Shown here piece by piece: positions 16,954 through 25,816 of a stretch of 64,000 nt of DNA (position 1 is its first letter; the number at the start of each line of letters is the position of its first letter). Where the stretch lies: the NCBI GenBank assembly GCA_001314865.1, contig LJZR01000021.1:1-64000 (forward strand), read 5' to 3'. This stretch comes from Phormidesmis priestleyi Ana (GTDB lineage: Bacteria > Cyanobacteriota > Cyanobacteriia > Phormidesmidales > Phormidesmidaceae). The position numbers and the translations under genes were made by a program. Below the pieces are notes generated by a model, which was not told the origin of the DNA, ran no database searches, and saw nothing but the letters and a program-made list of their open reading frames with translations.

Positions 16954-17937
16954 TTATGGACGAGTGCTCGATTTATTAACGAGTGCTTTAATTTGTTTTT
17001 TTAGCTGCATTTTTAGCTGCATTTTCAGGCTACTTAGGCCAAAATTGGCTTTGAGTTGGGCTCTCTTTTGGCGATTGACATCAGCTTTGCGTTTTTCAGC
17101 GGCGATTTTGCCGGTGGGATCGTTGCGGTATCGGTAGTGCTCCCATAGATCTCGGTAAGGGCCGCCTTCGCGCATGGGAGTGCCTGCCCAGTGAAGGTAG
17201 CGAAGGGGGCAATCGCGATCAAAAAGGACATCGCCACGACGCTCAAAGTGAGTCGATCCGCCCCAGCTACCAGGCTCCCCAGGGTTTGCTTTAACAATAT
17301 TGAGTCGCTGAGGAATCGCTTTAAGGACGAGATAGTTCATAATGGGCTGATCGGTCGTGCCATTAGAAAAATCGAAGTATTCGCGATGGGCGGCGCATTC
17401 GCCTAGCAGTTGGTAGAGCTGATCTAACGTGAGGGCGCTCTTTTTAGATCCCCAAAGTCCGCTGTTAAAAACATCTCCTAGCGCCTCGGGACTAAACAGG
17501 CCTTGCTCAACGACCCGATCAGAAAAAACATCTTCTAGCCCACCTTTAAAGTGATAGTCACACCAGATAAAGTCGGCTTGATCCAAATAGGCGAGGGTTT
17601 CGGAAACGGGCGTAAAAAAAAGAATGTCTGTATCAATGTATAAAAAATCATCTAGCGGCCCAAACCAGGCCGCTAGCTTGCGCATTTTATTGGGCAGCGC
17701 CAAAAAGTCCCTGGGAAAAATTTCGCCAATTGTCTGAGTGAGCGAATTTAAAAAGTCCAAATTGGGAAATAGCTGCACATCGTACAGATCGCGCAACTGC
17801 GTTGCCACCTGCTGATAGCTGTCATCAAAGGGAATGAGATAAACCGGCACCTTGGGATCATGTTGCCGCACACTGCTCAGCAGCGCGATCGCATTTTCTC
17901 GAACCCGGTCGTTGGCAACAATATAAATCCCTCGCAT
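16954..17937 (-). CDS. Glycosyltransferase-like protein (Npun_R2821/R2823 type, GT8-like)
   Basis: The start RGIYIVANDRVRENAIALLSSVRQ is the typical opening of a cyanobacterial family named after Nostoc Npun_R2821/R2823, with a GT-A fold similar to GT8. A DxD-type metal motif lies in LYIDTDILFF, and GLWGSKK and LHWAGTP fit a sugar-nucleotide transferase. The substrate is unknown. The C-terminal 45 residues are Lys-rich with a KMQLKMQLKKQ repeat, which comes from a short in-frame duplication. The gene directly follows the ABC exporter gene (3-bp gap), so a shared role in making surface glycan is likely. Confidence 0.75.
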   Translation of the reverse strand: MRGIYIVANDRVRENAIALLSSVRQHDPKVPVYLIPFDDSYQQVATQLRDLYDVQLFPNLDFLNSLTQTIGEIFPRDFLALPNKMRKLAAWFGPLDDFLYIDTDILFFTPVSETLAYLDQADFIWCDYHFKGGLEDVFSDRVVEQGLFSPEALGDVFNSGLWGSKKSALTLDQLYQLLGECAAHREYFDFSNGTTDQPIMNYLVLKAIPQRLNIVKANPGEPGSWGGSTHFERRGDVLFDRDCPLRYLHWAGTPMREGGPYRDLWEHYRYRNDPTGKIAAEKRKADVNRQKRAQLKANFGLSSLKMQLKMQLKKQIKALVNKSSTRP

Positions 17938-17940
17938 TGC

Positions 17941-19974
17941 CTAGCCTACTGCCTCTTGACCTAACTTTTCTAATGCTTCAACCACCTTAAGCAGATGCCG
18001 CGTGCTTTCATGGGCTGATGCCGTCAGCTCGCTGCGCTCAACTTCATCTTGGATGATGCCCTCATCTGTTAACAAACCCAAAATGCCAAGAATTTTGCTT
18101 AGGCGCGATCGCAGGTCATAAGAGGCTTGGGTGATCGCCTGTTCCCAGTCAGCAGAGTCCGAGCTACCTAGCTCGTCTTTTGCCTGTTCAGAAAATTGAA
18201 TCGCACAGAGCTGAGCATAATAGCCGCCTTTGTGCAGCAGTTCTGCATGCGTGCCGGTTTCCACCACGCGGCCCTGATCCAGCACGGCAATTTGATCCGC
18301 ATTTTGCACCGTCGATAGGCGGTGAGCAATCACCAGGGTTGTGCGATCGCGACTAAGCTCATCAATGGCCTTTTGCACCAGTCTTTCTGAAATGGTATCG
18401 AGCGCGCTGGTCGCCTCATCTAAAATCAAGATATCTGGGTCTTGCAGTAAGGCTCTTGCGATCGCTAGCCGCTGCCGCTGTCCTCCTGAGAGCAAAACGC
18501 CGCGATCGCCAATCAATGTATTAAGCCCCTGCGGCAAAGCCTCAATAAACTCATAGGCATTAGCCCGGTGCATCGCATCTTCAATTTCCTCATCGGTCGC
18601 CTGCGGACGACCGTAAATCAGATTTTCACGCACCGTCGCATTAAACAAAAACGTATCTTGACTAACGATCCCGAGCCGACGCCGGAAGCTCTTAATCTCT
18701 AAGGTTTTTAAGTCATGACCGTCAATTTGAATGCTGCCACTGGTCGGATCGTAAAATCGGGGCAGCAAATCGGCCAGTGTAGACTTACCCGCACCCGAAG
18801 CACCCACCAGTGCAAGCGTCGTGCCTTTTTTAAGATACAGATCAATTTCATTGAGCACCTGCTTGGGATGGCCGGGGTAGGTAAAGCTCAGCGACTTAAA
18901 CTCGATACCTGATTGCAGCGGCGTATAGGGTCGATGTCCCGAATGCATAAATGGCTTATCATCGCGTCGTAAAAACTCACTGACTACCACAACACTAGGG
19001 CCCACATTTGCGAGCTGAGAGCGAGCAGAGTTGAGCTGACCAATCGCAGGCAGCATACGAAACAGCACCAGCAAGTAGGTGAGCAAAATCGAGGAAAAGA
19101 CCTCCAGCTGATCGGCCATTACCATGCGGCCTACCGCCGCAACGCTGATGAGCGCCACGATGCTGCACACCTCATTGATCGGCGCAATGCCTGCAAACAA
19201 AAGCTGTGAGCGATATTCAGAGACTTCTCTATCGGCAATGAGTTTGGCAATAATGTCATATTCATCCTCTTCATTCGCGGTTCCTTTGACCAAGCGAATG
19301 CCTGAGAGAATTTCGACAATGCGAGACGAATAGTTGCGAGAATACTCAGAAAGCTCAGCGCCGAATACTTTGGCACTGCGCACGGCTGTTTGGTTCACTA
19401 ATGCCACTAAACCCAACGCAAACGCTGCAATAATGGTCAGCTGCCAGGAAGCCCACAGCAAAATGCCGATAAAAACCAAAATAGTAATGGCTGAGATGGC
19501 TATCCGCGCCAGCGTCCGCACCGCTATCGTGGTTCGGTTCACCTCAACATTAAGATGGTTGATTAAGTCGCCAACCTTGGTCTGGGTGTAGTAGGCCAGA
19601 TCTACATCCAGCAAAATTCTTAAGCCCTCCAGCCGTAGGTGAGCGGCCAGCTTACGGTTCAGGTCATTAGACGCGAGCGATCCGCCATATACAGCGGCGT
19701 TTTTGAGAATGATCAGGGCAACGACCGAAACCGACATGGCCAGTAGTCGGTAGCGATCGGGCACCCCATCAAAAAAGACAATAAACCGACTGAGGATACT
19801 CGGCAGCTGATCAGCCAGTTCGGTAGATTGGCCCAATAGCTCCAACAGGATAGGCACAATCAGCACCGTACTGATTCCGTTGAAGAGTGCGCCTGAAAAC
19901 CCCATCACAATAGTGAGAATCACTAGAAACGGGTAGCGAAGCATTGATTTTAGAAGGAGCTGTCGAGAATGCAT
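17941..19974 (-). CDS. HepA-type ABC exporter (permease-ATPase fusion)
   Basis: This half-transporter, with an ABC-exporter permease of about six membrane segments (about 1-320) and a nucleotide-binding domain, would act as a dimer. NBD motifs: Walker A LVGASGAGKST, signature LLSGGQRQRLAIARAL, Walker B DILILDEATSALD and switch His VIAHRLS. It resembles heterocyst-envelope polysaccharide exporter HepA. About 85 residues follow the NBD, ending in LRSRLSKILGILGLLTDEG, which looks like a histidine-kinase dimerisation helix; that tail is also known in HepA-like proteins. I chose the ATG at 19974. An upstream TTG at 20007 adds 11 residues. It is followed by the GT8-like gene. Confidence 0.85.
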   Translation of the reverse strand: MHSRQLLLKSMLRYPFLVILTIVMGFSGALFNGISTVLIVPILLELLGQSTELADQLPSILSRFIVFFDGVPDRYRLLAMSVSVVALIILKNAAVYGGSLASNDLNRKLAAHLRLEGLRILLDVDLAYYTQTKVGDLINHLNVEVNRTTIAVRTLARIAISAITILVFIGILLWASWQLTIIAAFALGLVALVNQTAVRSAKVFGAELSEYSRNYSSRIVEILSGIRLVKGTANEEDEYDIIAKLIADREVSEYRSQLLFAGIAPINEVCSIVALISVAAVGRMVMADQLEVFSSILLTYLLVLFRMLPAIGQLNSARSQLANVGPSVVVVSEFLRRDDKPFMHSGHRPYTPLQSGIEFKSLSFTYPGHPKQVLNEIDLYLKKGTTLALVGASGAGKSTLADLLPRFYDPTSGSIQIDGHDLKTLEIKSFRRRLGIVSQDTFLFNATVRENLIYGRPQATDEEIEDAMHRANAYEFIEALPQGLNTLIGDRGVLLSGGQRQRLAIARALLQDPDILILDEATSALDTISERLVQKAIDELSRDRTTLVIAHRLSTVQNADQIAVLDQGRVVETGTHAELLHKGGYYAQLCAIQFSEQAKDELGSSDSADWEQAITQASYDLRSRLSKILGILGLLTDEGIIQDEVERSELTASAHESTRHLLKVVEALEKLGQEAVG

Positions 19975-20460
19975 AACCCTTGATAATCCAAAAAAGCCAC
20001 TAAACAAGCCTGCTGCCAGGGGATAATTTCTTACAAATGCTGCTGCAAAAAGTTGAGTCAGCTGATATTGACGCGAGTGTAGCTGACAAAATTGGATCTT
20101 AACGGCTGAGTGAACATCGATAGACTTTGCTAAGTCCAGGTAGTTGTGAAGAGATCGCTAAATCGAACAAGGGTTTGTAAAGAGTGTCTCTTTATCCTGT
20201 TCTTTCAATACCAACTCTTTTTGATTGAATCGTATGATTGCCACTGATCGCGACAGCGTACTGAACCGATTCTCCCATAGCGATTTATTCATTTATGAAT
20301 AGTGCAAGCGTCATCTTGAATCGCGCGATCGCCATCTTGAACCATACAGTGCAAGTGCCATAGTTTAAGCCTACATCAGGTGTCTGGAGGCAGATCGTTT
20401 ATGCCTGCGACTCATTAACATAGGTAACGAAAGGCTTCCTGGCTAAAGACTCAAACTCAG
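19975..20460. other. Intergenic region upstream of the ABC exporter, 486 bp
   Basis: Spacer between the GT4 gene and the downstream ABC exporter gene, both on the minus strand. It contains no gene that I can see. It carries one HIP1-like site and the end of an 18-bp duplication at the GT4 stop. Length argues for a separate promoter for the exporter. Confidence 0.55.
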
Positions 20461-20476
20461 CTAAAGATTCAAACCC
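20441..20476. repeat. 2 x 18-bp duplication with the GT4 stop codon
   Basis: The 18-bp unit (GGCTAAAGACTCAAACTC, then AGCTAAAGATTCAAACCC) spans the minus-strand stop at 20461-20463. Because the unit is 18 bp, the copied stop TAG falls in frame 18 bp downstream of the first. Confidence 0.9.
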
Positions 20477-21660
20477 GCTAGCACCTGCTGTAGCTGATTT
20501 GCCATGGTCGTAATGCTGTAGTGATCAGCGCACCGCGCTCGGGCTTGGTGCCCCTTTTGGTTTGCTGCCGCTAAGTCCTGAAAAATATGGCTTAGCTGCT
20601 CGGCTAACTGTTCGGGTGATTCAGAATCAGCCAGGTAGCCAGTATTGCCTAAAATTTTGGGAATATCACCGACCCGAGTGGCTAGCACAGGTTTAGCCAT
20701 CGCCATTCCATCGGTGAGCTTAAGCGGAAATTGAGCCTGAGCTGCGGGCGTATCTCGCTGTGGCACGACAATCACATGGGCCGCTGATACGATTTCGGGC
20801 ATTTGTTCGTAAGGCGCTTTAGGCAGCTTGATGAGCCATTTCCCCCATTTTTGAAAGAGGTCATCATCGTAGTGGTCGTAAGGGCTGCCGCCAACAATCA
20901 CCAGTCGATAGTCGCTGCGATTGAGTATTTCCAACGCTTGCAAAATATCTTCGACGCCTTTGTAGGGGCGCGGAGCCCCTGGAAACATCAGTACCTTGTA
21001 GTTTGAGAGGTTATAGCGGGCACGACTTTGGTCGGCATCGTAGCGACTCGGGTCAAACAAATCCATGTCTTTGCCGTTGGCCACGTAGCTGCCGCCAAAG
21101 CGGGACTGTAAAAACTGGGTATGCAGTGTGACTGCATCAGCACGGGAAATCAGGCGCTCTATCCACTTTAAGTACAGGGGGTTGTCGGGCGATCGCAGCG
21201 CCCCACTCGGATTCAAAATATCTCGCCCTAGCTGCCACACAGAGCCCCCATACCGGTAGCTATCACCGCCATGCCAGCTCAGCTCCCAATCGTCAATATC
21301 TAAAATAACCGGACATTTCTTGCGCAGTCGATAAAGCAGTCGATAAAACAAGGCCAAGCCAAAACTACTGGGCTTTGGCTTATAGGCAACCACCACATCG
21401 CCCTCTATTTGCGACATGAGCGAGCGAGCTGCCCCAAAAAACTGAGGATAGTCGGCGTTTGGAATCACCTTAATCGGTAGGTTTTCCGCCGAAGGCAAGC
21501 CCCCTGCCTGATCGGCAAATCCCAAAATCTCGACCGAATGCCCCAACCGCTGAAATGCCTGAGCTAGCAAAAAAGGACGCACAGCCCCTTGCCAACGGCC
21601 CGCGCCACTACTTGAAAGGTCGCTCGCAATAATCGAAATCTTAAGTGCGCGTTCCGCCAT
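20461..21660 (-). CDS. GT4-family glycosyltransferase
   Basis: This GT-B enzyme transfers a sugar from a nucleotide donor to a growing glycan. The N-terminal acceptor domain begins LKISIIASDLSSSGAGRWQ; the C-terminal domain shows GAPRPYKGVEDILQALEIL and YRLVIVGGS, with DGMAMAKPVLATRVGDIP, the family E/D-containing loop. The start is ATG at 21660 (or GTG/ATG at 21666), overlapping the sulfotransferase stop by 20 bp; the longer open frame to 21744 encodes unlike residues. It is the third gene of a compact minus-strand glycan cluster, translationally coupled to the sulfotransferase. Confidence 0.85.
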   Translation of the reverse strand: MAERALKISIIASDLSSSGAGRWQGAVRPFLLAQAFQRLGHSVEILGFADQAGGLPSAENLPIKVIPNADYPQFFGAARSLMSQIEGDVVVAYKPKPSSFGLALFYRLLYRLRKKCPVILDIDDWELSWHGGDSYRYGGSVWQLGRDILNPSGALRSPDNPLYLKWIERLISRADAVTLHTQFLQSRFGGSYVANGKDMDLFDPSRYDADQSRARYNLSNYKVLMFPGAPRPYKGVEDILQALEILNRSDYRLVIVGGSPYDHYDDDLFQKWGKWLIKLPKAPYEQMPEIVSAAHVIVVPQRDTPAAQAQFPLKLTDGMAMAKPVLATRVGDIPKILGNTGYLADSESPEQLAEQLSHIFQDLAAANQKGHQARARCADHYSITTMANQLQQVLAGLNL

Positions 21661-22507
21661 AACCATAGACAGGATTGAGTTGATTAGAGACCCTCTGATC
21701 GACAAACGCAATCGACTCAGGCATAAGCTCGGCTCTATAACCACCGATAGCGCCTTTTCGCACCTTAAACGATTCGGGATTGGCCATGTCGCGGGCAGAC
21801 ATCACGTTGGTACGGACCTGCTGGCTCCCCTGAATCTCCATTTTTCGCATATTTTGAAACGATGCATAGTCAATCGCCGTTCGAATTTCTGTTGGCGATA
21901 GCGATAGCCCTACAAACTCATTAATGCGCTGAACTTCTTGAAACGTATCTGCTTTAAGATCTTCGTAGCGGACTGATATAAAGTCTTTGGCACAGTCACG
22001 GTACTGCTGCCAGTCGTTGTAGAACTGAATGTAAGCCGCCAGATCATCGCCCTGACAAGCATACTCATCAAGGGTTTGGCAGCCCAGCTTTGCCGCCAGC
22101 GCTTGCCGATGCTGATGATAACGAGACACCAACGCATCGCGCGGATCGCGCACCAGTAAAATCACCTTTTGCTGCGCATAGCTGTTGCCAAACTGGCCGT
22201 ACTTTTCATGCATGGGCTTAATAGCAGGCAGCGTGGGCACTCGCTCCGAAAAACTGAACAAGTCATGCAGGTTAACATCTTCAATTCCCGGCACATGTGC
22301 ATAGTGCAGCTGCATTGCTCGGCCAAGGATCACCCGCAGCCAGGTGCGGCCACAGTTTGTTAGCGATAGCAGTAAATAGTCGGCCCTTTGCCGCTCTCTT
22401 TGGTGTTTTTGCTCATCGGATTCGTACAAAGGTCGAACCCGCCGCCGTACCCTGTCAAACAGGCGATAGGCCCTCGGAGAAGCGGCAAATAAACGTCGCT
22501 GTAGCAT
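21641..22507 (-). CDS. PAPS-dependent sulfotransferase
   Basis: Sulfotransferases move a sulfuryl group from PAPS to a hydroxyl of a sugar or lipid. In the 288 residues the 5'-phosphosulfate-binding motif appears as LSLTNCGRTWLRVILG (about 46-61) and the 3'-phosphate motif as VILLVRDPRDALVSRYHQ (about 113-130). His91 or a neighbouring residue may be the catalytic base, which I cannot fix. The gene overlaps the following GT4 gene, suggesting that the glycan it builds is sulfated. Sulfated exopolysaccharides are known in cyanobacteria; the target here is inference. Confidence 0.85.
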   Translation of the reverse strand: MLQRRLFAASPRAYRLFDRVRRRVRPLYESDEQKHQRERQRADYLLLSLTNCGRTWLRVILGRAMQLHYAHVPGIEDVNLHDLFSFSERVPTLPAIKPMHEKYGQFGNSYAQQKVILLVRDPRDALVSRYHQHRQALAAKLGCQTLDEYACQGDDLAAYIQFYNDWQQYRDCAKDFISVRYEDLKADTFQEVQRINEFVGLSLSPTEIRTAIDYASFQNMRKMEIQGSQQVRTNVMSARDMANPESFKVRKGAIGGYRAELMPESIAFVDQRVSNQLNPVYGYGGTRT

Positions 22508-22513
22508 GTGACT

Positions 22514-23449
22514 TTACTCAGATGGCAAATCTGGCGGCGATTCTAGGCTGAGTTTGCCCAGCACACCTTTACGAAATTCGATGAGTAGCTTGCGAGCTGC
22601 TCGCTCTTGGGAGCCCTGAAATAGCTGATCTGCTAGCATACATAAATAAGTTTCACCCGTGTAGTCAGTTGGGTTAATTCCGTAGCGGGCCTGTAGTGCC
22701 TGAGCACGCTGGTGTAGTTGATTCACATTCAAAGGCAGTTCATTTAAAGGCGCTTCGCTATTGCCTAAAGCCCGCGCCTGCTCCGATTTGTCTAGCGTGT
22801 TAATCAAATCGACAAATGCTGAGGCAACCCGCTGCGTATCGTAGGCCGCCTGCCCAATATCATCACAGATAGCCAGCTTCAGCGCTGCTTCTTGATTGTC
22901 TAGCTGAGACGGAATAATGCCTGGAGAATCTAGCAGCTCTAGCTCCTCTGAGATGCGTACCCATCGCAGCTGACGAGTTACACCCGCTTTGCGAGCGCTT
23001 TCAACCACGCGCTGCTTCAACAGTCGGTTAATGAGCGCCGACTTACCCACGTTGGGGAAACCTACCACCACTGCTCGTACCGGGCGAGGAAGCATCCCTC
23101 TGGCCTGTCGGCGCTTATTCATCGCCACCCCAGCGGCCTGCGCGGCTCTAGAGATTTGCCCTACGCCTTTACCCTGATTGCCATCGGTAAAGTAAGCGAC
23201 CTGCCCTTGAGCCTTGAACCATGCCTGCCAGCGATCGCGCACTTCAGTCGTAATCATATCGACCCGGTTGATCACCAGAACCCGCTTACTGCCCGCTATC
23301 CACTTCTCCAAATTGGGATGCAGCGTCGACAGCGGAATCCTTGCATCGCGAACCTCTAGCACCACATCAACGCGCTTAAGCTGATCTTGCAGTGCCTTTT
23401 CTGCCTTAGCAATATGGCCTGGATACCACTGAATCGAAGGAAAAGACAT
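22514..23449 (-). CDS. rbgA: Ribosome biogenesis GTPase (RbgA/YlqF)
   Basis: RbgA helps late 50S subunit maturation. Its circularly permuted GTPase domain shows motif order G4-G5-G1-G3: NRVDMI (about 69-74), FTDGNQGKG, GFPNVGKSALINRLL (G1), and LLDSPGI (G3), with the typical N-terminal start MSFPSIQWYPGHIAKAEK. Length is 311 residues from the ATG at 23449. The longer upstream frame (to 23473) overlaps the universal stress gene and is unlikely. The TAA stop of that upstream gene and this ATG share bases (TAATG), which implies translational coupling. Confidence 0.92.
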   Translation of the reverse strand: MSFPSIQWYPGHIAKAEKALQDQLKRVDVVLEVRDARIPLSTLHPNLEKWIAGSKRVLVINRVDMITTEVRDRWQAWFKAQGQVAYFTDGNQGKGVGQISRAAQAAGVAMNKRRQARGMLPRPVRAVVVGFPNVGKSALINRLLKQRVVESARKAGVTRQLRWVRISEELELLDSPGIIPSQLDNQEAALKLAICDDIGQAAYDTQRVASAFVDLINTLDKSEQARALGNSEAPLNELPLNVNQLHQRAQALQARYGINPTDYTGETYLCMLADQLFQGSQERAARKLLIEFRKGVLGKLSLESPPDLPSE

Positions 23450-23856
23450 TAAGGTACGACCAGCACCGGACAAGGCGATAAGTTAATGACTCTAGCGCTA
23501 ACGCTGTCATCACGTCGCTCTTCACTTAAGCCTGTTCCACTACAGCCAATTACCACTAAATCAGCCTCAATTTCATCGGCGACATCACAAATTACAAAAG
23601 CCGGATTGCCTTCTCGCTCTATCGTTTGAGCCTCAAATCCGCGCTGTTCAAACACCTTTTTGGCCTGATCTAACAGCGATGCGACTGCCTCGACCGACGT
23701 TTGCTCAGGATGCGCCGGGTCACTTTTGTCTTGCGGCTCTACGACTGAAAGCAGCACAACCTTTGACTGGCAAAGCTGAGCCATGTCCAAAACCGTTTGC
23801 AAAACCTTTTTGGCACCTGGGCTAGAATCTATTGAAAATAAAAGCGTTTTGTACAT
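23449..23856 (-). CDS. Universal stress protein (UspA family)
   Basis: UspA-type proteins bind ATP in some members and help survival under stress; exact role here unknown. The 135-residue product opens MYKTLLFSIDSSPGAKK and ends VIGCSGTGLSEERRDDSVSAR and CPVLVV. The UspA ATP-binding pattern G-2x-G-9x-G(S/T) appears only as GCSGTG followed by SARV, so nucleotide binding is uncertain. I start at the ATG at 23856 because the preceding 17 codons are unlike the family. It is coupled to rbgA by TAATG. Confidence 0.85.
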   Translation of the reverse strand: MYKTLLFSIDSSPGAKKVLQTVLDMAQLCQSKVVLLSVVEPQDKSDPAHPEQTSVEAVASLLDQAKKVFEQRGFEAQTIEREGNPAFVICDVADEIEADLVVIGCSGTGLSEERRDDSVSARVINLSPCPVLVVP

Positions 23857-24321
23857 AGAAACGGGTAGCAACAGTAGGTAGTGCAGGTTACAGGAAATCA
23901 TCCCCAAAACATTTTACTTCCTTTTAAAAACATCCGGAGTATGAAAACATCTGGGTTGTTTTTTAGCCGGTTTTTTGGCGGTTTTTTTTGGCGTTTGAGG
24001 CATCAAGAGATCACACACTTCTGTAAAATGGTGACAAAGGCGATGAGTAGTTGTACTTATCGCGCTTCATGGACTTACAAAACACCCCATAAACGCCCGA
24101 TGAACCCGCCTGATGAACCCGCTTCCTCCAACACTTTTTCAACGCTCGTTATTAAACGATTAACTGTTAGAAAATTGGCAAAGAAAGCATTCATAACAGG
24201 CTCATTTGTGGCTGTTAACCCGTCACCATGCATCATTACGAGATCTAGGTTAGTCAAGCTTTGACCCTCTTTTGAATCTGGTGAAGATAAACGTTACATA
24301 ATTTTTAGGAGAGTATATCCC
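23857..24321. other. Intergenic region upstream of pgk, 465 bp
   Basis: Divergent space carrying the promoters for the universal stress gene and pgk. A plus-strand open frame (23881-24264) lacks a ribosome-binding site and shows no protein-like pattern. A short duplicate CCTGATGAACCCGC (24110-24130) is present. No hairpin found. Confidence 0.55.
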
Positions 24322-25527
24322 GTGGCCAAGAAAGCCCTAGCCGATCTATCTGCCTCTGATGTTTCTGGCAAGCGCGTGCTCGTTCGTGCAGATTTTAACG
24401 TCCCGTTAGATGACGCTGGCAACATTACTGACGACACTCGTATCCGCGCAGCTTTGCCGACCATTCAAGACCTCACCAGCAAGGGCGCAAAGGTCATTTT
24501 GGCTAGCCACTTTGGTCGGCCTAAGGGCAAAGTGGTCGAGAGTATGCGCCTTACCCCTGTCGCCAAGCGCCTTTCAGAAAAGCTAGGCCAGGACGTAATT
24601 AAATGCAATGACTGCATTGGCGATGAAGTGGCAGCCCAGATCGCAGGCATGGAAAATGGCCAGGTTGCGCTCCTAGAGAACGTTCGCTTTTACGAAGGCG
24701 AGGAGAGCAACGATCCTGAGTTTGCTAAGCAGCTCGCTGCTAACGCTGACCTGTATGTCAATGATGCATTTGGGACGGCCCACCGCGCTCATGCTTCTAC
24801 TGCAGGGGTTACTGATTACCTCAGCCCAGCGGTCGCCGGTTCTTTGATTGAAAAAGAGCTAAAGTTTTTGCAGGAAACTGTGGATAATCCTCAGCGTCCG
24901 CTTGCGGCAATTGTCGGTGGTTCTAAGGTCTCTTCTAAAATCGGTGTGATTGAAACCTTGCTCGACAAGGTTGACAAAATTTTCATCGGCGGCGGCATGA
25001 TCTTCACCTTTTACAAGGCGCGTGGCATGAACGTGGGTAGCTCCCTAGTAGAAGAGGACAAGCTTGACCTAGCGAAAAAGCTAGAGGCCAAAGCTAAGGA
25101 GAAAGGGGTTGAGTTTTTGCTACCGACTGATGTGGTTTTGGCAGATAAGTTTGCAGCCGATGCCAATACTCAAACCGTCAGCGTAGAGGCTATTCCAGAT
25201 GGCTGGATGGGGTTGGACATTGGGCCTGACTCGATTAAGACTTTCCAGGCCGCTTTGGCAGATTGTAAGAGTGTGATTTGGAACGGGCCAATGGGTGTGT
25301 TTGAAATGGATGCTTTTGCTAAAGGCACTAACGGCATTGCGACTACTCTCGCTGGCCTCACCGGTACGGGCTGTATTACTATCATTGGCGGCGGCGACTC
25401 TGTAGCAGCTGTTGAGCAAGCGGGTCTTGCGGATAAAATGAGCCATATTTCGACAGGTGGCGGCGCGAGCTTGGAGCTATTAGAAGGTAAGACACTCCCA
25501 GGCATTGCTGCTTTGGACGAGGCTTAG
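24322..25527 (+). CDS. pgk: Phosphoglycerate kinase
   Basis: Pgk interconverts 1,3-bisphosphoglycerate and 3-phosphoglycerate with ADP/ATP in glycolysis and the Calvin cycle. The 401 residues have the two-domain signature: [14 protein letters not shown] (about 18-31), [12 protein letters not shown]-like ([12 protein letters not shown], about 57-68), [15 protein letters not shown], and [13 protein letters not shown]-like ([14 protein letters not shown]) near the C-terminus. The GTG start is supported by AGGAG at 24308-24312. Downstream come a 14-bp duplication that includes its stop and a good hairpin terminator, so the gene is probably monocistronic. Confidence 0.97.
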   Translation: MAKKALADLSASDVSGKRVLVRADFNVPLDDAGNITDDTRIRAALPTIQDLTSKGAKVILASHFGRPKGKVVESMRLTPVAKRLSEKLGQDVIKCNDCIGDEVAAQIAGMENGQVALLENVRFYEGEESNDPEFAKQLAANADLYVNDAFGTAHRAHASTAGVTDYLSPAVAGSLIEKELKFLQETVDNPQRPLAAIVGGSKVSSKIGVIETLLDKVDKIFIGGGMIFTFYKARGMNVGSSLVEEDKLDLAKKLEAKAKEKGVEFLLPTDVVLADKFAADANTQTVSVEAIPDGWMGLDIGPDSIKTFQAALADCKSVIWNGPMGVFEMDAFAKGTNGIATTLAGLTGTGCITIIGGGDSVAAVEQAGLADKMSHISTGGGASLELLEGKTLPGIAALDEA

Positions 25528-25543
25528 ATGACGAGGCTTAGAT
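25516..25543. repeat. 2 x 14-bp duplication containing the pgk stop
   Basis: GACGAGGCTTAGAT occurs twice, the first copy being the last two codons of pgk, the TAG stop and two further bases. Confidence 0.95.
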
Positions 25544-25636
25544 ATATTCTGCGATCGCAAAGGATGCTATAGGCGCTCAACTTAGCCCCTTAGTCTTAGG
25601 TCTTGCGCTTGTATAGCGCCCTGCACAATGCAGTCT

Positions 25637-25672
25637 AAAAGCCGCTGTATGTTTTTGCATATGGCGGCTTTT
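25637..25672 (+). terminator. Rho-independent-type terminator of pgk
   Basis: AAAAGCCGC (25637-25645) pairs with GCGGCTTTT (25664-25672), with TATG/CATA continuing the stem and a TTTTTG loop. The 3' arm ends in TTTT. It lies about 110 bp past the pgk stop. Confidence 0.8.
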
Positions 25673-25816
25673 GCTATAGCTATCTATAAAACGCCATATA
25701 AAACGCAAATTCTTGAGCAATGGAAAGATAGCTTCCTATTCGAGACTCACAGTCAGCAGAAAGCAGGAGCCCGTATCTTAGTATTAGAAATGAATTAGCA
25801 GAAATTAGTACAGCCA

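Noticed and set aside
23881-24264. 127-codon frame upstream of pgk
   Set aside because: Low-quality sequence pattern, overlaps the expected promoter region and has no start signal.
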